64,000 bases of DNA, taken from Dyadobacter diqingensis. GTDB lineage: Bacteria; Bacteroidota; Bacteroidia; Cytophagales; Spirosomataceae. Positions 35,083-42,171 of this stretch are shown here, piece by piece. Under the pieces are notes generated by a model. That model saw only the letters and a program-made list of their open reading frames with translations. It did not search any database and was not told the origin of the DNA. The stretch lies in contig NZ_JAMXKF010000009.1 of the NCBI RefSeq assembly GCF_024220585.1, forward strand, positions 211,213-275,212, written 5' to 3'. A program made the translations under genes and the position numbers. Position 1 is the stretch's first letter; the number at the start of each line of letters is the position of its first letter.

Positions 35083-35184
35083 AATTGTACTTGAAAATGG
35101 GAGAGAGTTAATAAATAAAATTAATAATACGTAAAATTAGCCCGAAGCGAAATGATTGACAAGGAGAGCAAGGATGCGGGGTTT

Positions 35185-35332
35185 TTTACGTGATTGTAAA
35201 TGTTTGATTATTAGTATTTTAATTGGTATTGTTAAAATAAAACACGTAATTCTACTTACCAGATCAGGGGTAATTACGATTTAAGGGAATAGGATTTACG
35301 TGATTGAAAAATCGGGGATAATCACGCTAAAA
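35185..35332. promoter_or_regulatory. Repeated TTTACGTGATTG sites
   Basis: TTTACGTGATTGTAAA (35185-35200) and TTTACGTGATTGAAAA (35295-35310) match at 15 of 16 positions. Related pieces are AACACGTAATT (35241-35251), AATACGTAAAATTA (35127-35140) and the inverted TAATCACGCTAAAA (about 35319-35332). They lie between the minus-strand sensor operon and the plus-strand small-RNA promoter and look like binding sites for one regulator. Confidence 0.5.
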
Positions 35333-35350
35333 TGCAAGCGGCGCGTGCTG

Positions 35351-35358
35351 TACTTTTG
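35351..35358 (+). promoter_or_regulatory. -7 element of the small transcription unit
   Basis: TACTTTTG matches TAnnTTTG exactly. No TTG is at the -33 position. Transcription would begin near 35363-35366, leading into the unit that ends at the terminator 35427-35458. Confidence 0.5.
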
Positions 35359-35361
35359 TAT

Positions 35362-35458
35362 CAGTCATGAAAAATACATTACCAGAACATACTTATTAGG
35401 GTTAAAAAGGTTAGGCTTAGTACACAAATCCGGGATGAAAGTTCATCCCGGATTTTTT
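35362..35458 (+). ncRNA. Candidate stand-alone small RNA (about 95 nt) with a 10-codon ORF
   Basis: A -7 element (35351-35358) and a strong intrinsic terminator (35427-35458) bracket about 95 nt with no normal gene; both neighbours are on the other strand. Just after the predicted start an ORF at 35367-35399 encodes MKNTLPEHTY and stop, with the ATG only 8 nt after the -7 element. The unit could be an untranslated small RNA, or a leaderless micro-peptide gene. No known RNA family is recognised. Confidence 0.45.
35427..35458 (+). terminator. Terminator of the small transcription unit
   Basis: AATCCGGGATGA (35427-35438) pairs perfectly with TCATCCCGGATT (35443-35454) around an AAGT loop, followed by a T-tract. 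The T-run is on the plus side only, and no plus-strand gene other than the small unit lies upstream. Confidence 0.85.
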
Positions 35459-35466
35459 GTTTAGGT

Positions 35467-35518
35467 GCTAACTCCGATTTGTAATCGGGGTTTCTTGGTT
35501 TAGCGTTTGTAACGCTAC
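35467..35518 (+). repeat. REP element, copy A
   Basis: GCTAACTCCGATTTGTAATC and the following GGTTTAGCGTTTGTAACGCT carry two small palindromes (CCGATT/AATCGG and GCGTT/AACGC). It is the inverted partner of copy B next to the RAYT gene, matching at most positions. Confidence 0.8.
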
Positions 35519-35588
35519 AATAAGAAACATAAATAAAGCCGATTTAACCTGAGAATAGAAAGTATTAAATCTTCATGTTTGTTTATCG

Positions 35589-35638
35589 AGCGTTACAAAC
35601 GCAAAGCCAAACAACACCGATTGCAAATCGGTGTTAGC
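35589..35638 (-). repeat. REP element, copy B
   Basis: It reads AGCGTTACAAACGCAAAGCC then AACACCGATTGCAAATCGGT on the plus strand. Its reverse complement aligns with copy A over about 50 bp with few differences. It ends 4 bp from the RAYT stop codon, giving the usual REP-inverted-REP arrangement. Confidence 0.8.
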
Positions 35639-35642
35639 TCGC

Positions 35643-36191
35643 TCAGAGAAATTCAATTTCCAGCAATCCCTTTAAGCCCGAATAATCTCTCGCGGAGCTA
35701 AATGTATAATCTTCAGCTTCTTCGACAATTAAGGCTCTGACTGGGTTTTGATGAATGTATTGAAGTTTTTGTCGTGAGAAGTCGGCGTTATAACATTCAA
35801 TAGCATGATTGCCGTCCTGCCAAAATTTGAAATCCTTTACGTTGGATTTATATTTTCCGGCATATTCAAATCTATGCAACATCCATTCCCTTCGGCTTTC
35901 AGTCTCGTTCTGTATGGCCGAAACAATTTGTTTTGAAGTGAATTTCTTAAAATCTCGAATGATGTCAGATAATCTGAATTCATTACTGGCTGTGGCTAAC
36001 AAATGCATATGGTTAGACATGAGGCACCAGCCAAATATCCGAAGTCCTTTCTGTTTTTGACAATAGCGAAGCGAATCAATAATTTTCAGCTTATATTCCT
36101 TTCTTGTGAAAACATCTACCCAATCCACTACGGTTATTGTCAAATAATGTAATGCGTCTTGATTTCTGATGAAATATTGGTTCGAGGCCAT
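35643..36191 (-). CDS. REP-associated tyrosine transposase (RAYT, Y1/IS200-like)
   Basis: The 182-residue protein has the HUH metal motif as HMH (residues 61-63, in WCLMSNHMHLLATAS) and the candidate nucleophile Tyr145 in QYIHQNPVRALIV. The FWQDGNHAIECYN segment is typical of the family. RAYTs are domesticated single-strand nucleases that act on REP hairpins rather than mobilising themselves. The gene is flanked by an inverted pair of REPs downstream and a degenerate REP upstream (36313-36340), so the unit appears intact and probably active at least recently. Confidence 0.92.
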   Translation of the reverse strand: MASNQYFIRNQDALHYLTITVVDWVDVFTRKEYKLKIIDSLRYCQKQKGLRIFGWCLMSNHMHLLATASNEFRLSDIIRDFKKFTSKQIVSAIQNETESRREWMLHRFEYAGKYKSNVKDFKFWQDGNHAIECYNADFSRQKLQYIHQNPVRALIVEEAEDYTFSSARDYSGLKGLLEIEFL

Positions 36192-36312
36192 TTTATTGCA
36201 TGTTGATTTATCCTTTTGACGGCCGATACGTGATTATGTAACTTCGGTGATCCAGATTTGCAGCAGGTGCTGTATGCGTGGATTTCTTAATCTGCACTGC
36301 GGCAGCTGAATG

Positions 36313-36340
36313 TTACAAATGCCTAAGCCAAGCAACTCTA
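36313..36340 (-). repeat. Degenerate REP upstream of RAYT
   Basis: TGTTACAAATGCCTAAGCCA followed by AGCAACTC resembles the first half of copy B (CGTTACAAACGCAAAGCCAAACAACACC) with several changes, and the paired hairpin is lost. The rest of 36192-36416 has no ORF. Confidence 0.5.
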
Positions 36341-36416
36341 CGCGGAACGCCCTGACGCCGCTCTTTCACTTTTTGATTAAGAACCTTTCATTAACTTTAT
36401 CAAAAAATGACGCAAC

Positions 36417-36692
36417 ATGAAACCCACAATTACCATAGAATATTGCCCTAAATGTGGCTGGCTTTTACGTGCAGCCTGGATGGCGCAGGAGTTACTCACT
36501 ACTTTTGTTGAAGATGTGCATGCGGTCACACTGGTGCCGTCGGAAGTTGCTGGGCGCTATACCGTGAAGCTGGACGATCACCTTTTGTGGGACCGGAAAA
36601 GGGAGGGGCATTTTCCGGAACCGAAAGAAATGAAACAACGCGTTCGTGACCAGATCGCTCCCGAACGAGATTTAGGTCATAATGATCGTTGA
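36417..36692 (+). CDS. SelT/SelW/SelH family thioredoxin-like protein (Cys form)
   Basis: The 91-residue protein starts MKPTITIEYCPKCGWLLRAA with the redox CxxC motif (Cys10-Pro-Lys-Cys13) of the Rdx/SelW-like family, followed by AQELLTTFVEDVHAVTLVPS and the strand YTVKLDDHLLWDRKREGHFP. The position occupied by selenocysteine in eukaryotes is Cys. Length fits the family (80-100 residues). Probably a cytosolic thiol-redox protein; partner unknown. Confidence 0.88.
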   Translation: MKPTITIEYCPKCGWLLRAAWMAQELLTTFVEDVHAVTLVPSEVAGRYTVKLDDHLLWDRKREGHFPEPKEMKQRVRDQIAPERDLGHNDR

Positions 36693-37021
36693 GGGTGCCA
36701 TTTTCGTATATCCGGTATAATCGACCGAAAATATTACTATCTGTATTTTAAACCTTTATGATATTTTGGAGTCTATGAGTCAGATAGGTTTAAAGACAGA
36801 ATGGCATTTTATATAATCATTAACTGTAAAAATGGCAGTAACTATAATTTTTATAGTGGTATAGTCTTATTTTGAAATCGGCTTATTTTGTTAATTATTT
36901 GATTGTTAGATGATTGAGGTGTTTGTTGCAATCTTCAATACTTGCTTTAACACCAATCGGGAATTTCTGGTACGGAATTTTTTGTTTAATGTGTAAATAT
37001 GAATTCAAAACGCTAAGCACC
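36693..37021. other. AT-rich intergenic region upstream of Hsp20
   Basis: These 329 bp contain no supported gene. ATGGCATTTTATATAATCAT and later AAAAATGGCAG-type words repeat loosely, and stretches such as CTATAATTTTTATAGTGGTATAG form small palindromes that could be regulatory. The frame open from 36914 is only the unlikely N-terminal extension of Hsp20. Confidence 0.4.
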
Positions 37022-37426
37022 ATGGAAAACAAGATAAAAATACCGCGGGAAATGTTAATGCATATTGATTTTACCAATACCATTAACGGAGGAAACAGCG
37101 AACCGGTAGTAAACCTCAAAAAAGGTACCGATGGTTATGAAGTGACAGTAAAAGCGCCGGGCATCGAGTCCGAAGATTTACAGCTTGAAATTGTTAAAGA
37201 CAAAATGCGGTTATACCACCTTTTGCCGATATTCGCTCAGAGCCAGGAGCAGGAAGAACAATGGAAAACGATCCGTTTTATCAGCACACTCACTATTCCT
37301 GATGGTGTAGATTCTGATAATATCACGGCGAGATATGATGCCGGTAAACGTCATTTGGTCCTTTTTCTTCCATTTAATCACCAACAAGATGATTTTCGTA
37401 GAAAAGTGGATATTGAGCGCTGGTAG
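37022..37426 (+). CDS. Hsp20/alpha-crystallin family small heat-shock protein
   Basis: The protein of 134 residues starts MENKIKIPREMLMHIDFTNT. Its core PVVNLKKGTDGYEVTVKAPGIESEDLQLEIVKDK and FISTLTIPDGVDSDNITARYDAGKRHLVLFLP is the alpha-crystallin domain pattern with the terminal (V/I)DxDxIxAxYxxGxLxxxLP-like strand. Such proteins hold unfolding proteins as ATP-independent chaperones. The in-frame extension to 36914 (36 more residues, including FWYGIFCLMC) does not fit the family and is rejected. A terminator follows at 37454-37490. Confidence 0.85.
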   Translation: MENKIKIPREMLMHIDFTNTINGGNSEPVVNLKKGTDGYEVTVKAPGIESEDLQLEIVKDKMRLYHLLPIFAQSQEQEEQWKTIRFISTLTIPDGVDSDNITARYDAGKRHLVLFLPFNHQQDDFRRKVDIERW

Positions 37427-37453
37427 GCAGTCCGGGACAGGGATTTTAATAAT

Positions 37454-37495
37454 ATGAAGGCCTCACAATGACGAATTGTGGGGCCTTCATATTTT
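37454..37495 (+). terminator. Terminator of hsp20
   Basis: ATGAAGGCCTCACAAT (37454-37469) pairs with ATTGTGGGGCCTTCAT (37475-37490) with one G-U pair around a 5-nt loop, followed by ATTTTC. Confidence 0.8.
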
Positions 37496-37706
37496 CGGAG
37501 GTTTCAAGATATTTCGATATTATTTTTTGTAAATAAAAACCTCGCTTGCAGGCAGTATGAGCTATTTTGCTCTTTAAACCTGAAATTATTGCACCCTGCC
37601 AATACTTAATGTTAAGATATAGTAAACCTGAATTTTTTGTTGAAAAAATAAGGCTACATATCTGTATATTCGTCTACGTATTACCTCCCATATTCAACAC
37701 AACGTT

Positions 37707-38042
37707 ATGAAAAAGTCAAACATCTTTGCCTATATTGAACTTTCAAAGTTGGCAGACGGTCTCCGTGCCCCCGAAAGCGGTGGGAAACCTAAGGAGCAAC
37801 TCAAATCGCAGGCAGCTTATTTCAACATCATCGATCCTAAATATTTTTCCGACGAACTTGTAGGCGAATGGGAAAACATACTCGGACACACTAAAAAACT
37901 TGGCGCCAAACTGAATGCAGAGGGGAGGGTTGTTTCCAATGCTGTAACGAACACCATTGAAAACATGACGGAGTCGGAGTGCCGGGTTTTGGTAGACCGT
38001 GTGAATGCTTTGTATGACAAACTGAAAAAGGAATTTGAATAA
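37707..38042 (+). CDS. Hypothetical soluble protein
   Basis: The 111-residue protein starts MKKSNIFAYIELSKLADGLR and is largely alpha-helical and charged (FSDELVGEWENILGHTKKLG, TNTIENMTESECRVLVDRVN), with no signal or membrane segment. No family is recognised. It stands alone: a possible promoter (TTG 37640-37642, 22 bp, TATATTCG 37665-37672) precedes it and a strong terminator follows, which supports a real gene. Confidence 0.65.
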   Translation: MKKSNIFAYIELSKLADGLRAPESGGKPKEQLKSQAAYFNIIDPKYFSDELVGEWENILGHTKKLGAKLNAEGRVVSNAVTNTIENMTESECRVLVDRVNALYDKLKKEFE

Positions 38043-38079
38043 AATCAGTTACTACTGACCTCATATATTATTTCCAAAG

Positions 38080-38118
38080 AAAAACCCCTGACACATCGCT
38101 GTATCAGGGGTTTTTCTT
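38080..38118. terminator. Bidirectional terminator between the hypothetical gene and metG
   Basis: AAAAACCCCTGA (38080-38091) and TCAGGGGTTTTT (38104-38115) are perfect over 12 bp, with A- and T-tracts outside, between convergent genes. Confidence 0.92.
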
Positions 38119-38138
38119 TTGTACAATATATCTCAGGA

Positions 38139-40211
38139 TTAGTTAACCGTTCCTCCGTCCCAGACCTCTTTACCAGGTTGAACGAAAGCCAGGCTGCCAT
38201 CTTTGTCTTCAGCCATCAGAATCATTCCGTGACTTTCCATGCCCATCATTTTACGGGGAGCAAGGTTGGCCAGGTACAAAACTTTTTTGCCGATTATTTC
38301 TTCCGGTTTGAAATGCTCTGAAATTCCACTTAAAACTGTGCGTTGCTCGCTGCCGATATCCACTTTCAGCTTCAAAAGTTTTTTGCTTTTGGGTACGCTT
38401 TCGGCTTCAACAATGGTAGCCACACGAATATCCATTTTGGTAAAATCGTCATACTGGATTTCAGCTTTCACGGGAGCAACCACTTTTCCTTCCAGTTCAT
38501 TGGCGCGTTTAGCGTCGTGAAGTTTCTGGATTTGTTTTTCGATGATGTGATCTTCAATTTTTTCAAAAAGAAGTCCTGCTTCGCTGATCGGTTGTCCAGC
38601 TTCCAACAGATCGGCTTTTCCTGCGTCGGCCCAGGTTTTATTGAGAACGCCCAGTTGCGTACGAATTTTTTCAGCGGTAAATGGAAGTACCGGTTCTGAT
38701 ACGATCGACAAAGATGCCGAGATCTGAAGTGCAATATTCATGATCGTATTCACACGTTCGGGATCTGTTTTGATCACATGCCATGGCTGTGTATCGGCCA
38801 GGTATTTGTTTCCTAAACGGGCAAGGTCCATAATAAAAGTAAGTGCCTCGCGGAAACGGTAGTTTTCCATTGCATCACCGATTTTCGTCGGGAATGCAGC
38901 CAGTTCGGCAAGGACAGCCTGATCAGTCTCTGTTAATTCACCAGCAGCCGGCACTTTGCTGTCGCAGAATTTCTGGGTTAACACAACGGCACGGTTGATA
39001 AAATTGCCAAAAATCCCGACAAGCTCACTGTTGTTACGCGTTTGGAAATCTTTCCAGGTAAACTCGCTGTCTTTCGTTTCCGGCGCGCTGGCCGTAAGTA
39101 CGTAACGGAGTACATCCTGCTTACCCGGTAGTTCTTCCAGATATTCATGCAACCATACGGCCCAGTTTCTGGATGTTGAAATTTTGTCGCCTTCCAGGTT
39201 CATAAACTCATTGGCAGGAACATTGTCAGGCAATATCAGATTGCCTTCCGCAATTACCGTTGCAGGGAAAATGATGCAGTGGAATACAATGTTATCTTTT
39301 CCGATAAAATGCACGAGTTTCGTTTCCTCAGCACCTTCTTCGTTTTTTTGCCACCACTTTTTCCATCCTTCGTCAGTACCATTTTTCTGGATCAACCAAT
39401 CTTTGGTGGCAGAGATATAACCGATTGGCGCCTCAAACCAAACGTAAAGCACTTTTCCATCGGTATCTGGCAATGGAACCGGAATTCCCCAGTCGAGGTC
39501 ACGGGTCATCGCTCTCGGTTTAAGGCCCTCTTTAAGCCATGACTGGCATTGTCCCAATACATTGGTTTTCCATTCCGGATGGCTGTTCACGAAATCTTCG
39601 ACCTGCGGTTGTAATTTATCAAGCGGCAAGAACCAGTTCGTCGTAGGACGCATTACAGGTTTGGCCCCTGAAAGCATGGAATGCGGCTCAATAAGTTCTG
39701 TTGGACTTAATGCCGAACCACAACGTTCACATTGGTCGCCGTAGGCATTCGGGTTGGCACAAACCGGGCAGGTTCCCACGATGTAGCGGTCAGCCAAAAA
39801 CTGCTGAGCGGTTTCATCGTAATATTGTTCAGTGGTTTCTTCTATGAAAACACCTTTATCATATAAATCTTTGAAAATTTCCTGAGAAGTCTCGTGATGA
39901 ACCTTCTTGCTGGTGCGGGAATAAATATCAAATGAAATCCCCAATTGCTTAAAGGATTCGTCAATTTGTGTGTAATATTTATCAACAACCTGCTGAGGAG
40001 TCAGTCCCTCTTTTTTTGCGCGAATAGTAATAGGAACGCCATGTTCGTCGGTTCCGCTGATAAATGCCACGTCTTTCCCGTTAGCGCGCAGATAACGCAC
40101 GTAAATGTCGGCGGGTACGTAACATCCGGCAAGGTGGCCAATATGAATAGGTCCGTTGGCATAAATCAATGCCGCGGTGACGGTATAGCGTTTAGGGTCA
40201 ATAATTGCCAT
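38139..40211 (-). CDS. metG: Methionine--tRNA ligase
   Basis: The protein of 690 residues (start MAIIDPKRYTVTAALIYANG) has the class I HIGH motif in NGPIHIGHLAG, a zinc knuckle (CPVCANPNAYGDQCERCG), the KMSKS equivalent DKISTSRNWAV, the anticodon helix bundle, and a C-terminal tRNA-binding OB-fold (DDFTKMDIRVATIVEAESVP, KKVLYLANLAPRKMMG) used for dimerisation and tRNA binding. A start at 40244 would add 11 non-conserved residues and is rejected. It charges tRNA-Met and initiator tRNA. Confidence 0.98.
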   Translation of the reverse strand: MAIIDPKRYTVTAALIYANGPIHIGHLAGCYVPADIYVRYLRANGKDVAFISGTDEHGVPITIRAKKEGLTPQQVVDKYYTQIDESFKQLGISFDIYSRTSKKVHHETSQEIFKDLYDKGVFIEETTEQYYDETAQQFLADRYIVGTCPVCANPNAYGDQCERCGSALSPTELIEPHSMLSGAKPVMRPTTNWFLPLDKLQPQVEDFVNSHPEWKTNVLGQCQSWLKEGLKPRAMTRDLDWGIPVPLPDTDGKVLYVWFEAPIGYISATKDWLIQKNGTDEGWKKWWQKNEEGAEETKLVHFIGKDNIVFHCIIFPATVIAEGNLILPDNVPANEFMNLEGDKISTSRNWAVWLHEYLEELPGKQDVLRYVLTASAPETKDSEFTWKDFQTRNNSELVGIFGNFINRAVVLTQKFCDSKVPAAGELTETDQAVLAELAAFPTKIGDAMENYRFREALTFIMDLARLGNKYLADTQPWHVIKTDPERVNTIMNIALQISASLSIVSEPVLPFTAEKIRTQLGVLNKTWADAGKADLLEAGQPISEAGLLFEKIEDHIIEKQIQKLHDAKRANELEGKVVAPVKAEIQYDDFTKMDIRVATIVEAESVPKSKKLLKLKVDIGSEQRTVLSGISEHFKPEEIIGKKVLYLANLAPRKMMGMESHGMILMAEDKDGSLAFVQPGKEVWDGGTVN

Positions 40212-40309
40212 TAATTCTTTACTCTTATTTAGTTTATGCTGCAAAGTTAGTGAAATCGGCTTGAGAGCGGTTACGTTATAAACAAGAAAGTATGAAGCAA
40301 CGACATAGT

Positions 40310-40350
40310 GAAGTCAAGACTGGGCTTCTCTGTTTTCAAAACTTGACTTC
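40310..40350. repeat. Palindromic repeat, left copy flanking the XRE pair
   Basis: GAAGTCAAGACTGGGC (40310-40325) opens an element closing with CTTGACTTC (40342-40350), with TGTTTTCAAAA between. The first 16 bp are identical to 41161-41176 on the far side of the two-gene XRE cassette. Confidence 0.75.
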
Positions 40351-40381
40351 CCTTTCGCCCTGGTGTCTGGTTTGTTGTATA

Positions 40382-40426
40382 AAATGTAAATTAAATTTTA
40401 CATTTATTAAAACATAATTTACATTT
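40382..40426. promoter_or_regulatory. Three AAATGTAAA/TTTACATTT sites, probable XRE operator
   Basis: AAATGTAAA (40382-40390), TTTACATTT (40397-40405) and TTTACATTT (40418-40426) make one inverted pair and one direct repeat at 21-bp spacing, two helical turns. They lie 41 bp upstream of the membrane-protein/XRE operon, as expected for autoregulation. Confidence 0.55.
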
Positions 40427-40466
40427 ATCACGTTAAACAGATGTACTTTAAAACCTCCCGTTATTC

Positions 40467-40964
40467 ATGAAAACAAAATATCTTCTGCCGCACGGTTACC
40501 AGCTTTTGGGCTGGGTTGCTACATGTATTGGGCTGACAATCCTGTTTTGGGGGTTGTTTGCCGGAGAGGCAGTTCCTTTTAAACTGGAAATCAGTTTTCC
40601 ATGGCCATTTTCGGCAGGGAAAGGATTTTTGGATCCTCAGGTTTTGGACGGAAACATAGTTTTAGATGTTGCGGATGAGTTATTGTGTGTCTTAATAATT
40701 GCCGGATTATTTATCGTTGCTTTTTCAAGACAAAAAGTTGAAGACGAACGGATAGCACAAATACGGCTTGAAGCTTTGCAGTGGGGGATATATGCCAATT
40801 ATTTCATGCTTGTTTTATGCATCCTGCTGGTTTATGGCGGATCGTTTTTGCTGGTTTTGTCTTACAATATGTTCACACCGCTTCTGATTTTTATAGCACG
40901 TTTTTATTGGTTATTGTACGCTGAACCTGCTTTGCAGGCAAAGAGAGAAAAGAGTTTGTTATGA
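40467..40964 (+). CDS. Four-helix membrane protein paired with XRE regulator (DUF2975-like)
   Basis: The 165-residue protein has about four membrane helices (LLGWVATCIGLTILFWGLFAG, VADELLCVLIIAGLFIVAF, YANYFMLVLCILLVYGGSFLL, MFTPLLIFIARFYWLLYA). The layout and the pairing with a YozG-like XRE regulator resemble DUF2975-type genes, but I am not certain of the family. Its stop overlaps the regulator ATG by 4 bp, so translation is coupled. Role unknown; such pairs are often self-regulated. Confidence 0.7.
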   Translation: MKTKYLLPHGYQLLGWVATCIGLTILFWGLFAGEAVPFKLEISFPWPFSAGKGFLDPQVLDGNIVLDVADELLCVLIIAGLFIVAFSRQKVEDERIAQIRLEALQWGIYANYFMLVLCILLVYGGSFLLVLSYNMFTPLLIFIARFYWLLYAEPALQAKREKSLL

Positions 40965-41161
40965 AAAACAGGATAAGAATCGAACGGGCCATTTTAAATA
41001 TAACACAGGCTGAGCTTGCCGAACGGGTTCAGGTATCACGCCAGACGATTAATGCAATCGAGGCAGGCAAATATTCACCGACATTGGCATTGGGGATGAA
41101 AATTGCAGCGCAATTCGAGAAGACTGTTAACGAAATATTTGAACTTGAAGAAGAGGATTAG
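40961..41161 (+). CDS. Small XRE-family (YozG/Cro-like) transcriptional regulator
   Basis: The 66-residue protein is essentially one helix-turn-helix: MKNRIRIERAILNITQAELA, then ERVQVSRQTINAIEAGKYSP and TLALGMKIAAQFEKTVNEIF. Its form (R-x-R...TQ-x-LA...VSRQTI-x-x-IE-x-x-KY-x-PS/T) is the classic YozG-like group that usually controls an adjacent membrane protein. It overlaps that gene by 4 bp. The last codon and stop run into the right copy of the palindrome repeat at 41160. Confidence 0.95.
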   Translation: MKNRIRIERAILNITQAELAERVQVSRQTINAIEAGKYSPTLALGMKIAAQFEKTVNEIFELEEED

Positions 41162-41216
41162 AAGTCAAGACTGGGCCGTCCCCGTTTTCAAAAGGGCACT
41201 CCCAGTCTTGACTTCT
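41160..41216. repeat. Palindromic repeat, right copy flanking the XRE pair
   Basis: Arms GAAGTCAAGACTGGG (41161-41175) and CCCAGTCTTGACTTC (41201-41215) are perfect. The centre again contains GTTTTCAAAA. It begins in the XRE stop codon and lacks a U-tract, so it may end the transcript, but mainly it is the second copy of the 40310 element. Confidence 0.75.
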
Positions 41217-41403
41217 AGCTTACCGCAAAAAACAACCATAGTTCTCTTTTAACCAGCGTTACACTATGTAAAAATTGGTTACAAATTGTGACTGAAAAAT
41301 TCCTGATTTATTTAGCGCGATTTCTGATCTGACAGCCACTTGCAAATTCTATGGATTTTGATATATTTGTACAATTGTAAGTAATAATTTTACTTTTATA
41401 ACC

Positions 41404-41958
41404 TTGGGCCGGATTCTATCCATATTGCTTTGCGGGCTTTTGCTATACAACATGATGGGCTACTCGGTGGTTTATCTGTTTGAGGAAAAGTATGCTATAA
41501 GCGCTGGAAATGAAGACTATATAGAACGGCATCCCTACTCCAAAGACATTGTGATCAAGGTTCCGGTGTCGATTCCATATCAGACCAATTGGGATAATCC
41601 TGAACCCGCGGAAGGCAAAATCCAGCATGACGGTGAGTATTACCAGATGAAATCCAAACAGCTGATAAACGACACGATGTATGTCCACTGCGAATTTGAT
41701 CAGAACGCACGCGACAGGTTTATGACGCTGGTGTCACATATTAATGATGAAATTGCCGGAAGTAATGCCGATACGCATAAAAAATTACCATCAACAATTC
41801 TAAAAAGTTTCCTTAAGGATTATATGACTTCCACCCGGAAACATATTTTCTATGTCATGGAATGGTCGGCTCCGGCGGCGGTTGTCGCGGATCAGTATCA
41901 TTTCACTGCGCAAAAATCTTCTCTTAGCATTCCTTCGCCACCACCCGATCTGGCTTAA
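41404..41958 (+). CDS. Hypothetical protein with N-terminal membrane segment, TTG start
   Basis: The frame of 184 codons begins with TTG at 41404, giving (M)GRILSILLCGLLLYNMMGYS, a signal or anchor helix. The first ATG in frame (41452) would cut that helix; an in-frame stop at 41359 excludes longer starts. The body (residues 40-160) is beta-rich and charged: IVIKVPVSIPYQTNWDNPEP, EYYQMKSKQLINDTMYVHCE. A Pro/Ser tail ends SIPSPPPDLA. Similar N-termini (ILS-x-LL...LYNxxGY) occur in unnamed Bacteroidota proteins. It precedes the CMD cluster by 213 bp. Confidence 0.65.
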   Translation: MGRILSILLCGLLLYNMMGYSVVYLFEEKYAISAGNEDYIERHPYSKDIVIKVPVSIPYQTNWDNPEPAEGKIQHDGEYYQMKSKQLINDTMYVHCEFDQNARDRFMTLVSHINDEIAGSNADTHKKLPSTILKSFLKDYMTSTRKHIFYVMEWSAPAAVVADQYHFTAQKSSLSIPSPPPDLA

Positions 41959-42134
41959 TTTCCTTTTTCTCATACAATCAAGACCGATCCGTTTACAGAT
42001 TGTGAATAAGCGGTATTGTTGCTGTTTATCAATTTACAATCATTGCTGAACAGCTTTTGAGAAAAGGTTTTAATGATGTAACTGTTTTATTTTGAGTTAA
42101 TTGTCGTAGTTTTTTAGCTGCGGTAATTCAATCG

Positions 42135-42162
42135 TTGGTCGTTTACAGACTGACTAATTTTG
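42135..42162 (+). promoter_or_regulatory. Promoter of the CMD/TonB cluster
   Basis: TTG (42135-42137), a 17-bp spacer, then TAATTTTG (42155-42162) is a full match to the Bacteroidota -33/-7 consensus. Transcription would begin within a few bases of the ATG at 42172, giving an almost leaderless mRNA. Confidence 0.7.
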
Positions 42163-42171
42163 CATTCTCAA

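Noticed and set aside
36914..37021. N-terminal extension of Hsp20
   Set aside because: The extra 36 residues include a hydrophobic/Cys stretch not found in small heat-shock proteins, and a good start lies at 37022.
40310..41216. Insertion sequence with terminal repeats
   Set aside because: The enclosed genes are a membrane protein and an XRE regulator; there is no transposase and no clear target duplication.
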